Source: Akkermansiaceae bacterium (GTDB taxonomy: Bacteria > Verrucomicrobiota > Verrucomicrobiia > Verrucomicrobiales > Akkermansiaceae). From it: 41,377 nucleotides of DNA. The translations under genes and the position numbers were made by a program. How positions within the stretch are numbered: position 1 is the stretch's first letter; every line of letters starts with the position of its first letter. This document shows, one piece after another, positions 27,532-36,032 of this stretch. Under the pieces are notes generated by a model. That model had not been told where the DNA came from. It ran no database searches and saw only the letters and a list, made by a program, of their open reading frames with translations. Location: positions 1 through 41,377 of the forward strand of contig CANHPN010000017.1 of the NCBI GenBank assembly GCA_947462535.1. The letters are read 5' to 3'.

Positions 27532-29522
27532 TGAACCTGCTCCGCGCCAGTTTGATGATCCTGCTAACGGCTCTGCCCGCCGTCGCGGAGACGCGCGTGC
27601 GGATCACCGGCATGAAGCAAAACACCGAGAACGAAATCCTCGACCTGATGGGCGGCAGGCTGGCACATGTCAGGTCGAATGAGGCGGCTCCGTCCCGCGC
27701 GGATGACGCCGCGTTTCTTGTCCGGCAAACGCTGCGGAAGAACGGCTACAGCGATGTCCGGGTGGATTGGAAGATTGTCAGCCGGACGGAGATTTCACTC
27801 ACCGTGCACGAGGGCGGGCGTCTTTCGCTGGGTCGGGTCCGGGTGAACGGCGTATCCCCCGCCGAGGCGGAGAAGCTCGCGAAACTTTACAGCCGGCCCG
27901 CGATGAAAGGCCAGACGTTCATCCCCGGTGCCGCCCCGTTCCGCGAGGAAGACGTGGAAACCGGCCTGTCCTACCTCCGTCAGGAACTCAACGCCCAAGG
28001 CTATTGGGGGGCGGAGGCCGCCGTCACCTCACGCGCGACGGATCCGGCTTCCGGTTCGGTCGATCTAACGATCAATGCGCGTTCCGGCCCGTTATACAGT
28101 ATCGGCGAAGCGAGGATCGTGAGCCAGGACGGTCGCGGAGTGGCGGAAGCGCAGGCCGCCGTGAAGCCTTATGCCGGCAAGACCGCGAACACCGGGAATT
28201 TGAACGCGATGCGCCTCGCGGTGGAGGAGGCGTTTGTTAGCAGTGGTTATCCGGATGCGGAAATCTCGATGACCCGCACTCTGTCCGCCCCGCGGTTTGT
28301 CCCCGAGTTTTCCATCGAGCTCGGAAAACGCGTGCGCCTCAACCGGATTGAAATCGAGGGACTGGTCCGCACCAATCCCAAGCAGGTCGAGGCCCGTTTG
28401 AAGCATCTCGAAGGGGATTGGTATGACGAGGCGGCGATGAACAAGCGCCTCCGCGGCTTGCTGGCCATCGGTGCGTTTTCCTCCGTCCGCCTCGAAACCC
28501 GCGAGATCCCGGGAGACAGCATCGACGCGACCTTGCATCTGGTAGAAGCCCGGGCCAAGGAGATCCGCCTCGCCGGTGGATTGGATTCCTATCTCGGGGC
28601 GCTTCTGCGGACCACTTACACCGACCGGAATTTCTTGGGCGAGCTGCTCGGTTTCAGCGCCGGATTCGAGTTCAGCTCGCGCGGTGTTCTGGGAGAAACC
28701 CGCCTCACCGACCCGTGGTTTTTAGGCGCCGATGTGGCCGCGAGTGCCCGCCTCTTTGCCCTCATTTACGGCCGCGAGGGATACAGCTCGTTTGAAACCG
28801 GTCTGGAGGGAACCGCCACCTGGGAGTCCGGCGATCACTATAAGATCGAGGCTCTCGCCGGCTATTCCTTCGTGAATCTCAATGAGGACGGGCTTCCTGT
28901 GTCGGAACTCGGGGAGACGGTTTACGGCCAGCCTCGCATCCGCGTCACCCAGACGCTCGACTACCGGGACAGCGCGGTCCTGCCCAAGAATGGCTGGCAT
29001 CTGGCGGCCCCGCTGGAAATCGGTGCTGCCATTGGAGACCTGTCCACTTCCTATGTCCGGGGAGAGGTTTCCGGTGCTTATTACCATACGTTTGAAAGCG
29101 ACTATCAGATCGTGCTCGGCGCGGCATACGGAGTCATAGTGCCGTCCGGTGATGGCGGGGATCTCCCGATCAATCTCCGCTTGTTCAACGGCGGCGCGCG
29201 CAGCGTCCGCAGTTTCCCGGAACGTGAACTGGGCCCTACCGTCGATGGCCATCCGACTGGCGGGGAAGGCATGTGGCACGCCAACGCCGAACTGATCCGC
29301 AGGCTTGCTGGCAGTCTCAAAGCCGTCGGCTTTCTCGACGCCGGCAGCCTTTCCCGGCAATTTGACCAGCTCGGCTCCGGCGATGTGGAGCTCGCGATCG
29401 GGCTGGGACTGCGGCTGGATCTGCCGATCGGCCCGATCCGGTTGGACTATGGTTACAACCTCACCCGGGACCCAGGCGATCCCGTCGGCACCCTCCATTT
29501 CGCCATCGGCGTGGCGTTCTAA
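27531..29522 (+). CDS. TamA-like Omp85 outer-membrane protein
   Basis: The outer-membrane partner of the TamB-like protein, 663 residues. It has a signal peptide (MNLLRASLMILLTALPAVAE) and several POTRA-type domains through about residue 330 (e.g. IEIEGLVRTNPKQVEARLKHLEGDWYDE). A 16-stranded barrel region follows, with the strand-6-type motif VRSFPERELGP and ending FAIGVAF with the terminal aromatic expected for barrel insertion. The frame overlaps tamB by one base. Whether it is the TamA equivalent or another Omp85 paralogue is decided by the neighbour; a BamA role is unlikely here, as no lpx or fab genes surround it. Confidence 0.9.
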   Translation: MNLLRASLMILLTALPAVAETRVRITGMKQNTENEILDLMGGRLAHVRSNEAAPSRADDAAFLVRQTLRKNGYSDVRVDWKIVSRTEISLTVHEGGRLSLGRVRVNGVSPAEAEKLAKLYSRPAMKGQTFIPGAAPFREEDVETGLSYLRQELNAQGYWGAEAAVTSRATDPASGSVDLTINARSGPLYSIGEARIVSQDGRGVAEAQAAVKPYAGKTANTGNLNAMRLAVEEAFVSSGYPDAEISMTRTLSAPRFVPEFSIELGKRVRLNRIEIEGLVRTNPKQVEARLKHLEGDWYDEAAMNKRLRGLLAIGAFSSVRLETREIPGDSIDATLHLVEARAKEIRLAGGLDSYLGALLRTTYTDRNFLGELLGFSAGFEFSSRGVLGETRLTDPWFLGADVAASARLFALIYGREGYSSFETGLEGTATWESGDHYKIEALAGYSFVNLNEDGLPVSELGETVYGQPRIRVTQTLDYRDSAVLPKNGWHLAAPLEIGAAIGDLSTSYVRGEVSGAYYHTFESDYQIVLGAAYGVIVPSGDGGDLPINLRLFNGGARSVRSFPERELGPTVDGHPTGGEGMWHANAELIRRLAGSLKAVGFLDAGSLSRQFDQLGSGDVELAIGLGLRLDLPIGPIRLDYGYNLTRDPGDPVGTLHFAIGVAF

Positions 29523-29776
29523 CATGGTGGCGTCACCCACTGCTCCAGCCGCGCGACGCCCTGTGGAAGGACTCGTTTCACCTCGATGACTCACGGCTTG
29601 GCTTCCCCGCTGACGGGCACCTTGAGCGTCAGGATTTCCTCCTCCAAGGAGGCGGTGGTCTCGCGCGTGGGACGGTTTGGCCGGATCATTCTGGCGCGGA
29701 TGCCCATGGCGGGGTGGCCCTGCCCTCAATCTCGTGCTAGACCTGTGGCCCGGTCGCGGCTTCACTCCACCTTCAC

Positions 29777-30346
29777 ATGAGCCTTCTTTTCTTCAAGCGC
29801 GTCCTCGCGAATCCGATCCGAGTCGGCTACCTCGTCCCGAGCTCCTGGTTTCTCACCCGGAAGACCGCGAGGCGTATTGATTTCTCGCGGCCGCGGGTGG
29901 TCATCGAACTCGGTCCGGGCGAGGGCTGCCACACCCGCCAGCTCGTCCGGCGGATGAATGCGGAATCGCGGCTGGTGCTCATCGAGCTCGACGACCATTT
30001 CGCCGAGCATCTTGAAAAACAGTTCGCCCACGACGAGCGGGTGACTGTGGTGCATACCGACGCCCTGCACTTGGCGGAAACCCTGGCGGAAATGGGTATT
30101 TCCAATCCCGACTACATCGTCTCCGGCATCCCTTTCACCATTATGGAGCGCGGGCTGCGCGAGAAATTGCTCGCCAACATCTCGCTGGCGATGGGGCCGG
30201 AAAGCGTTTTTATCACCTATCAATTCTCGCTGGGGATCTCCGAACACGAGCTTTTCGATCTTTCGCGCAGCGACCTCTGCTTGCTCAACGTCCCGCCGCT
30301 TACGGTGATGGAATTGCGGAAATCCGCCTCAGCCATGAGGGCTTGA
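29777..30346 (+). CDS. SAM-dependent methyltransferase, phospholipid N-methyltransferase-like
   Basis: A 189-residue class I methyltransferase. The N-terminus (FKRVLANPIRVGYLVPSSWFLTRK) resembles the PmtA-type N-methyltransferases, which methylate phosphatidylethanolamine on the membrane surface. Motif I is VIELGPGEGCHTRQLV (residues 42-57), and the acidic motif II is LVLIELDDHFAEHLEK. SGIPF takes the place of motif IV. KsgA-like rRNA methyltransferases share part of this pattern but are longer. Substrate is inferred. The 250-bp gap before it (29523-29776) shows no confident gene. Confidence 0.7.
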   Translation: MSLLFFKRVLANPIRVGYLVPSSWFLTRKTARRIDFSRPRVVIELGPGEGCHTRQLVRRMNAESRLVLIELDDHFAEHLEKQFAHDERVTVVHTDALHLAETLAEMGISNPDYIVSGIPFTIMERGLREKLLANISLAMGPESVFITYQFSLGISEHELFDLSRSDLCLLNVPPLTVMELRKSASAMRA

Positions 30347-30462
30347 GAGGGGAGGGGCGGCGGTGCGATCCGGGGAATTCCGAGAAAATGTCCCGCCGGG
30401 ACGAAATTCCTCTTGTCAGATCCGGCATCGATCCTCATACATCCGCCCCGCGCAAGCGGAAT

Positions 30463-30548
30463 GGGTAGATGCCCGAGTGGCTAAAGGGGGCAGACTGTAA
30501 ATCTGCTAGCGTAAGCTTACGTTGGTTCGAATCCATCTCTACCCACCA
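30463..30548 (+). tRNA. tRNA-Tyr (GTA)
   Basis: The acceptor stem GGGTAGA (30463-30469) pairs with TCTACCC (30538-30544), followed by A and an encoded CCA (30546-30548). The anticodon loop CTGTAAA has anticodon GTA at 30497-30499. A long variable arm (GCGTAAGCTTACGT region) marks a class II tRNA, and the T loop is GGTTCGAATCC. Length 86 nt. A T5 run follows. Confidence 0.97.
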
Positions 30549-30930
30549 TTTTTAAAGTCAACGACTTAGTGGCCGAAAGGCTTATTCTGTTAGCTCGTGA
30601 AAAAGCTCTTCCCGCAGTTTTCCGGCGGTTTCGAGCCGGACCTTCTCGGTCTGGATCTCATTTTGAGTCCCTGACCCACCATGGCCCGCATGGCGGTAGC
30701 CATCGAAAAGAAAATGAAGTGTGTGGCTGGCCATGGTGCCTCCGTCGCCATTTCCTTTCCGCAGCCTCCCCGCCCATGCGGACGGAGAAGTGGGCGGACC
30801 GGCCGGGATCCGTCCTACCGGCGGAAAGCCGGAAGGGCATCTCCAATTTTTCACGAAAGGTCGGGAAGAACCTTGCCGTAAAGCCACCCGGAGTCGTCAC
30901 TCCGCGATCAACAATCCACACCTATCCACC
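30549..30930. other. 382-bp gap between tRNA-Tyr and the oxidoreductase gene
   Basis: I find no convincing gene. A minus-strand stretch ending at 30582 reads plausibly for about 30 codons (VRLETAGKLREELFHELTE) but has no acceptable upstream part, and may be the remnant of a small gene. A 9-bp match to the tRNA 3' end (ACCCACCAT near 30674) is too short to call an attachment site. Confidence 0.5.
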
Positions 30931-32196
30931 ATGAATCCGACTCTGAACCGCCGCTCCTTTCTTGGAAACACCACCCTGCTTGGTGCCGGCCTGGCTGCCA
31001 GTTCCGTTTTTGCCGTCAATCTGCCCGCTAGCACCAAGAAGGTGAAGGTGGGTCTTATCGGTTGCGGCGGGCGCGGCAATGGCGCGCTCGCGGATTTCTC
31101 GGCGGCCTGCAAGATCCTCGGCATCGAGGTCGAGGTGACCGCGACGGGCGACGCTTTCAAGGACAAGGCCGAAGCCGCCGGGCAGAAATACGCGGTCGCT
31201 GCGGAGCGCTGCTTCGGCGGTTTTGACAGCTATCACAAGGTCATCGCCAGCGGTTGCGACTACGTCCTGATGGCCACCCCACCCGCGTTTCGGCCGGTGC
31301 ATTTCGCTGCGGCAGTCGAGGCGGGCAAGCATTGTTTCATCGAAAAACCCGTGGCCGTCGATGCGGCGGGTGCTCGCTCAGTCATCGCCACCGGTGAAAA
31401 GGCCAAGGCCAAAGGGCTAGCGGTCGTGGCCGGCACCCAGCGCCGCCACATGGCCGACTACCTGCGTAACAAGGCGCTCATCGATGCCGGCGCCATCGGC
31501 CAGATCAAGGGCGGAGTGGTCCAGTGGAACGGCACCGTGCCATGGACCAAGCGCCGCAACGAGGGCGAGTCCGACGCCTCCTACCTGGCGCGTAACTGGC
31601 TCAATTTCACCGAAATGTCCGGCGACCACATCGTCGAGCAACACGTCCACAATCTTGACGTTGCTATCTGGTTTCTCGGCCGTCTGCCAGTGACCGCAGT
31701 CGGCTTCGGCGGCCGGGCACGCCGCCAGACTGGCAACATGTTTGACTTCTTCAGCGTGGATTACGACTTCGGTGACGACGTTCACATCCACAGCCAATGC
31801 CGCCAGATCACCGGCGCTTACGGCCGGGTCGGGGAGTTGTTCACCGGCACGGAAGGCGTTTGCTACGGCGGAGGAAAATTGAAGGGCAAGGATGTGAAAG
31901 TGGCGGAGTTCAAGATGGATTCGGAGAACGGCCAGGTCCAGGAGCACGTGGACATGATCCGTAGCGTCATCACCGGCAAGCCGCTCAACGACGCGAAGAG
32001 CATCGCCGAGTCCACCTTGGTGGCGATCATGGGCCGGATTTCCGCCTACACCGGCGAGATCGTCCGTTGGAGCGATCTGGTGGAAAATGAGAAATCGCCA
32101 TTCTACAACCAGCTCTGCGCGCCAGCGGCCATCGACTTCGAGAAGGGTGAGGTCAAGGCACCCGAGGAAGTTCCACCGGTGCCGGGCAAGGCTTGA
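30931..32196 (+). CDS. Gfo/Idh/MocA-family oxidoreductase with Tat signal
   Basis: A 421-residue NAD(P)-dependent sugar or polyol dehydrogenase of the kind expanded in Planctomycetes and Verrucomicrobia for carbohydrate breakdown. The N-terminal NRRSFLGN followed by a hydrophobic Ala-rich stretch is a twin-arginine export signal. The Rossmann motif is VGLIGCGGRGNG (residues 40-51), and the catalytic-type lysine is Lys139 in EKPVA. The C-terminal sheet domain includes SGDHIVEQHVHNLDV. Substrate unknown; no transporter or glycosidase lies next to it. ATG at 30931 gives the Tat signal; earlier in-frame sequence is not homologous. Confidence 0.9.
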   Translation: MNPTLNRRSFLGNTTLLGAGLAASSVFAVNLPASTKKVKVGLIGCGGRGNGALADFSAACKILGIEVEVTATGDAFKDKAEAAGQKYAVAAERCFGGFDSYHKVIASGCDYVLMATPPAFRPVHFAAAVEAGKHCFIEKPVAVDAAGARSVIATGEKAKAKGLAVVAGTQRRHMADYLRNKALIDAGAIGQIKGGVVQWNGTVPWTKRRNEGESDASYLARNWLNFTEMSGDHIVEQHVHNLDVAIWFLGRLPVTAVGFGGRARRQTGNMFDFFSVDYDFGDDVHIHSQCRQITGAYGRVGELFTGTEGVCYGGGKLKGKDVKVAEFKMDSENGQVQEHVDMIRSVITGKPLNDAKSIAESTLVAIMGRISAYTGEIVRWSDLVENEKSPFYNQLCAPAAIDFEKGEVKAPEEVPPVPGKA

Positions 32197-32228
32197 CGCA
32201 CGACGCTACTTCTGCGGGTGAAACTCTT

Positions 32229-32425
32229 GGGGAGCACACGCGCCCTCGCGTGTTGTCTTTGGTGCCCTCGCCAAAGACTTCTGTCTCCCATCACAGGAGC
32301 TTTGGGATGGGAGACGAACGGCCTCCGAATCCCGAAAATCTACCGCCCTACGTAAGTCGCGTGAGGCAGAGGGAGGTTTTCGACGAGGGCGTCGAAAACG
32401 AAATGCGAGGGCGCATGTGCTCCCC
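32229..32425. repeat. 197-bp multi-hairpin element with 21-bp terminal inverted repeats
   Basis: The ends are 21-bp inverted repeats (32229-32249 and 32405-32425) with a single mismatch. Inside are five hairpins. ACACGCG/CGCGTGT is at 32236-32253 and GTCTTTGG/CCAAAGAC at 32255-32278. GTCTCCCATC/GATGGGAGAC is at 32283-32315 and TTTTCGAC/GTCGAAAA at 32377-32398. ATGCG/CGCAT is at 32403-32416. The heptamer GCCCTCG, or its complement CGAGGGC, occupies the apex of four of them. No protein is encoded. It fills the gap between the oxidoreductase and the glycosyltransferase. It could be a MITE-like mobile element or a structured RNA/terminator cluster. Confidence 0.85.
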
Positions 32426-32440
32426 TTGAATACACAGCGG

Positions 32441-33172
32441 CTACTTCCGCCGCTTGCGGATGCGGAGCAGCGCCTTGAACATCCCCCACGCGTCGCACAG
32501 GGGTCTGACCTTGCCGCCGGGTTTCTCGATCCAGTTCACGGGGATTTCCGACCACTTCGAGCCATCGCGCTTGAGGGCACAGAGCAGCTCGGAATCGAAG
32601 GCGAGGCCGTTTTCAAAAAGCCCGTCGGCGATGCTCCGGTAGTGGCCGCCGTGCAGGACCTTGGCACCGCACTGCGGGTCCTCGCATTGGAGGTCGAGGA
32701 TCACGTGCGCGGCTAGCAGGAAGCCTCGGTGGAAAATTCCGCGCCACGGGCTTTCGACGAATTCGGTGGTGGCCGTGCGCTTGCGGATTCCCAAAACCGA
32801 CATTTCCAAATCCACTGCGGCATGGATGAGCCGCAACATTTCGCCCGGAGTGACGCTGCCGTCGGCGTCCACAAAGGCGAGCCACGCAGCATCCGGCCGC
32901 AGCGCCCATGCCTCCCGGACCACCGCGCCCTTGCCGTGATGCCGCCCGGCGAGGTGGAGATGCACGCGCGGGAAAATTTTCCCGAAGGCGTCCCTGAGCT
33001 CACGCAGCGGCGCGTGGTCGTGCGAGGCCGATCCGTCGTCCGCGATGATCCAGTGGATCGCGAGCGGGGAATCCGCCAGCGCCGTCGCGAGCTCCATCCC
33101 GAAGCCTGCCAGCCGTGCCGAGTCGTTCCAGACCGGTGTGACTAGCAGGATTTCGTGAGGCCGTGCGGGCAT
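32441..33172 (-). CDS. family 2 glycosyltransferase (dolichyl-phosphate-glucose-synthase-like)
   Basis: A 243-residue GT-A fold transferase beginning EILLVTPVWNDSARL. The first aspartate region is IIADDGSASHDH, and the DxD-type metal site is VDADGSVTP (Asp102, Asp104). KGAVVREAW corresponds to the family's GKG-x-A-V motif. DPQCGAKVLHGGHYRSI matches DPG/ALG-type enzymes that transfer a sugar to a polyprenyl phosphate. There is no transmembrane helix. It is divergent, by 64 bp, from an Agl23-like membrane protein, suggesting the two share a glycan or lipid-linked sugar pathway (inference). Confidence 0.85.
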   Translation of the reverse strand: MPARPHEILLVTPVWNDSARLAGFGMELATALADSPLAIHWIIADDGSASHDHAPLRELRDAFGKIFPRVHLHLAGRHHGKGAVVREAWALRPDAAWLAFVDADGSVTPGEMLRLIHAAVDLEMSVLGIRKRTATTEFVESPWRGIFHRGFLLAAHVILDLQCEDPQCGAKVLHGGHYRSIADGLFENGLAFDSELLCALKRDGSKWSEIPVNWIEKPGGKVRPLCDAWGMFKALLRIRKRRK

Positions 33173-33236
33173 GGGTGTGAATGCACCAGTTTAACATTGC
33201 GGGCCAATCATTTCTTTCATCGTATCCAGCCCTTTG

Positions 33237-34724
33237 ATGAAACATGCTGCCACCATTGCCTGCTGGATCGCGGTGGTTTTCACCGGGACCTTCCTTCGTT
33301 TCGACGAGCTTTCAAAGCGTCCGTTCCATGCGGACGAGGCGACCGGCGCGCGGCTCACCGCCGCCCGCATGGAGTCCGGGGACTACCGCTTCGACCCGCT
33401 CCACTACCACGGCCCGACCTTGAGCCGACTCACCATGTCGCTCTGCCGGCTGCGCGGCGAGGCCTCCTGGCGGGAAATGACCAAGACCACGCCGCGCCTG
33501 CTCACCGCGAGCGCGGGCGTCCTGCTGCTGCTCGTCCCACTGCTGTGGCGCAGGCGTTTCGGCGAGGGCCCGATGCTGCTCGCTGCGGCGTTTCTAGCGA
33601 CTTCCCCGCTGCTCGTTTACTACAGCCGGATGTTCATCCACGAGTCGCTGCTGGTGCTGTTCGGGATGCTGGCCATTGTCTCGCTGACCCGCGCGCCGCG
33701 CTGGGGAATCCCGGGCCTGCTGGTCGGCCTGATGTTCGCTACCAAGGAGAGCTTCGCCATCAGCATGATCGCCTGGACGGGCGCGGCGGTGATGGTCGTT
33801 TTGGAAAACCGCAAGCAGCTCGACCGCGCCTGGTGGGTTTCCGCATGGCGGGAATACCGCGTCTCCGTCGCCACCTCGCTACTAACCGCCGCGCTGGTCT
33901 CGGGATATTTCTACACCGACGCCTTCCGCCTGCCGCGTGGCGCGATCGACGCGGTCCGCACCTTCTTCGTCTATGAAACCGTGGCCGGGCACGACAAACC
34001 CTTCGGCTATTATTTCAACCTGCTCGCGCTGCCCGGGAAATCCGGCGGCGTCTGGTGGTTTGGCACGCCGGTGGCGGTCCTCGCGCTGCTAGGTTTCGCC
34101 TTAGGCTTCCGCCGCCCCGTCGTCCGCTTCATCGCCTATGCCGCAGCCGGGCATTTCGTGATTTACAGCCTCATCGCCTACAAAACGCCGTGGCTCGCCT
34201 GTCTGCCGTGGGCGCACGTCTGCCTGCTCGCCGGCTTCAGCGTCGCGGGATTTTCCGGAAGACGGCTTTGGATAAAAACCGCGCTCTGCCTGCTAGTCGG
34301 CACCTGCCTTGTCACCCAGTTCACCCAGGCGAGACGCGCCAGCGGCCGCCTCGCCTCGGACGCGCGCAATCCCCTCGCCTACGTCCCGACCCGCGCCGAG
34401 ATCGAGACGCTCGCGCCGTGGCTCGAAAAACTCCGCCACTCCGCGCCCGGAAACTCGCTGGAGCCGGTGGCGGTCATCGGCAGCGATTACTGGCCGCTGC
34501 CGTGGTATCTGCGCTCGTTTGAAAAAATCGGTTACTGGCCGCTGCCACCGGACGATCTCGCGTCCATGCCGCTCGTCTTCGCCATGCCGGAAACCGCGGA
34601 GACCGTCGCGAACCAGCTCCGGCAATCCCACACGCTCCTGCCCCGCGGCCTGCGCGCGGAGGTGCCGGTGATCGTGTTCGTGAGAAACGACATCTGGAAC
34701 CAATGGATGCTAACCGGGAAATGA
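33237..34724 (+). CDS. Agl23-like membrane protein (TIGR03663-type)
   Basis: A 495-residue polytopic membrane protein of the GT-C/PMT type. Near the N-terminus, FHADEATGARL carries the acidic DE pair expected in the first periplasmic loop of GT-C enzymes, and YHGPTLSRL follows; both are hallmarks of TIGR03663. Archaeal Agl23 is called flippase activity-associated and is tied to lipid-linked sugars. About ten hydrophobic helices and a soluble C-terminal part follow. ATG at 33237 is chosen; a TTG just upstream is in frame. Its stop overlaps the apbE start (ATGA), so the two genes are coupled. Confidence 0.8.
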   Translation: MKHAATIACWIAVVFTGTFLRFDELSKRPFHADEATGARLTAARMESGDYRFDPLHYHGPTLSRLTMSLCRLRGEASWREMTKTTPRLLTASAGVLLLLVPLLWRRRFGEGPMLLAAAFLATSPLLVYYSRMFIHESLLVLFGMLAIVSLTRAPRWGIPGLLVGLMFATKESFAISMIAWTGAAVMVVLENRKQLDRAWWVSAWREYRVSVATSLLTAALVSGYFYTDAFRLPRGAIDAVRTFFVYETVAGHDKPFGYYFNLLALPGKSGGVWWFGTPVAVLALLGFALGFRRPVVRFIAYAAAGHFVIYSLIAYKTPWLACLPWAHVCLLAGFSVAGFSGRRLWIKTALCLLVGTCLVTQFTQARRASGRLASDARNPLAYVPTRAEIETLAPWLEKLRHSAPGNSLEPVAVIGSDYWPLPWYLRSFEKIGYWPLPPDDLASMPLVFAMPETAETVANQLRQSHTLLPRGLRAEVPVIVFVRNDIWNQWMLTGK

Positions 34725-35581
34725 CGCATTTTCCAACAGCCCGCCTGTTCACCCACGAGGCGATGAACACGACTTTTTACCTGCGGATTTGTGAAGCCGG
34801 TGAGGCCGCCGCGCGGGAAATGGCCCGGGAGTGCTGCGACCACCTCGACTTCATCGAAGCCCGCCTCAGCCGCTTCATCGAGGACAGCGACGTCTCGCGC
34901 ATCAACCGCATGCAGGCCGGCGAAACGCTCTACATCAACGAGTCCACCCACCAATGCTTGTTAGCCGCACTCGACGCCTACGCCCGCACCGGCGGTCTTT
35001 TCGACATCACGCTCGGCAGCCGCATCGAGCACCGGAAATCCGGCGATCCCGGACCCATGCCGCCGCTCGCCGGGCAGTTGGCGATCCATCCGGACGTCCC
35101 CGCCGTGACTTGCTGCGCGCCCGGCCGCGAGATCGACCTCGGCGGCATCGGCAAGGGCTTCGCGCTCGACCAGCTTAAGGTGCTTCTCACCGAATGGGGC
35201 ACGGAAGGCGGGCTCCTAACGGCGGGCGCCAGCTCGATGCTCGCCTTCGGCCCGCAAGCGTGGCCGGTCGAACTAACCGGCGACCGCGAATCCGCCCGCA
35301 TCGCCCTTTCCAACCAATCGCTCAGCGCCTCCGGCACCGCCATCCAAGGCAGCCACATCGTCCATCCCCGTGGAGAAACCGCGATGCCCGCCAAGCCCTG
35401 CCGCCGCGTCTGGGTCACCGCGCCAACCGCCGCGCTCGCGGAAATCTGGTCCACCGCGCTGATGCTGGTAGAGCTGGACGAGATCCCCGGTTTCATCGCC
35501 GGAGAGGAAATCCCCAGCGCCGTGTATGTTCACACCGATGAAGGGGCCGTGCTCCTGTCGTGCGGTCCGAACCAGCCCTGA
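34721..35581 (+). CDS. apbE: FAD:protein FMN transferase (ApbE)
   Basis: Attaches FMN covalently to threonine or serine of redox proteins in the periplasm, using FAD. The 286-residue product contains HEAMNTTFYLRI, LSRFIEDSDVSRIN, the Gly-rich IDLGGIGKGFALD (138-150), LLTAGASSMLAFG and SASGTAIQGSHIVHP, all typical of ApbE. No obvious lipoprotein signal or Cys follows the chosen start at 34721, so export may rely on another route or the protein may act in the cytoplasm. The start overlaps the preceding gene by 4 bp; an upstream ATG at 34703 adds six residues. No Nqr/Rnf target gene is nearby. Confidence 0.92.
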   Translation: MTHFPTARLFTHEAMNTTFYLRICEAGEAAAREMARECCDHLDFIEARLSRFIEDSDVSRINRMQAGETLYINESTHQCLLAALDAYARTGGLFDITLGSRIEHRKSGDPGPMPPLAGQLAIHPDVPAVTCCAPGREIDLGGIGKGFALDQLKVLLTEWGTEGGLLTAGASSMLAFGPQAWPVELTGDRESARIALSNQSLSASGTAIQGSHIVHPRGETAMPAKPCRRVWVTAPTAALAEIWSTALMLVELDEIPGFIAGEEIPSAVYVHTDEGAVLLSCGPNQP

Positions 35582-35624
35582 AAAGCCTCCCCGCCGCAGT
35601 GAAGCGCGGAGGGCCAGAACGCAA

Positions 35625-35652
35625 ACGAGCCGCTCTTTGCGGAGCGACTCGT
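35625..35652 (-). terminator. hairpin terminator between apbE and the Lys/Ala-rich protein gene
   Basis: ACGAG-C-CGCTC (35625-35635) pairs with GAGCG-A-CTCGT (35642-35652), with one internal mismatch and a 6-nt loop. On the minus strand it is followed by TTTGCGTT. It separates two convergent genes and could serve both. Confidence 0.6.
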
Positions 35653-35684
35653 GAAAAATCCAGTGGATGGTGAATCGGGGAAGC

Positions 35685-35960
35685 TCAGGCTTCCGCAGAT
35701 TCCGTCGTTTCGACAGCGACGGTCTCGGTAGCTTCCGGAGCAGCGGCCTCAACGGCGGTCTCCTCGGCAACCTTCTTCGCAGCCTTCTTCGCAGGAGCCT
35801 TTTTAGCGGCAGCCTTCTTCGCAGGAGCTTTTTTCGCCACTTCGGACTTCTTGACGGCTGGCTTCTTTACGAGGCCGCCGAGCTTTGCCGATGCGGCCTT
35901 GCGCTTCAAATAATCGGCGCGGCGACGGCGTTTGATGATCTTTTTCGATTGTTGTCCCAT
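35685..35960 (-). CDS. small Lys/Ala-rich DNA-binding-type protein (histone H1-like tail)
   Basis: A 91-residue protein starting MGQQSKKIIKRRRRADYLKRKAASAKLG, an arginine-rich helix. A repeated KKAPAKKAA tail (residues about 40-65) follows, with an acidic Glu/Ala/Thr end (EETAVEAAAPEATET). Such AKKA repeats occur in histone H1-like and HC1-like proteins and in mycobacterial HupB tails, which bind DNA or RNA non-specifically. The ATG at 35960 is chosen over an ORF extension to 36071, which has no coding character. The tail is encoded by near-repeat DNA, which may expand and contract. Confidence 0.75.
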   Translation of the reverse strand: MGQQSKKIIKRRRRADYLKRKAASAKLGGLVKKPAVKKSEVAKKAPAKKAAAKKAPAKKAAKKVAEETAVEAAAPEATETVAVETTESAEA

Positions 35961-36032
35961 GGTTGGTAGCCACTTGGGTAGGGGCTCCGGGGGACGGGGG
36001 CAAGGGAAAATCTCGCACTCGGGGCAAATTGA

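Noticed and set aside
29523-29776. A small minus-strand gene between the Omp85 gene and the methyltransferase gene
   Set aside because: A 38-codon frame (MGIRARMIRPNRPTRE..) reads plausibly, but it has no ribosome site, and its edges are not supported.
30530-30690. An integration att duplication at tRNA-Tyr
   Set aside because: The repeated segment is only about 9 bp (ACCCACCAT), and no integrase or foreign gene follows.
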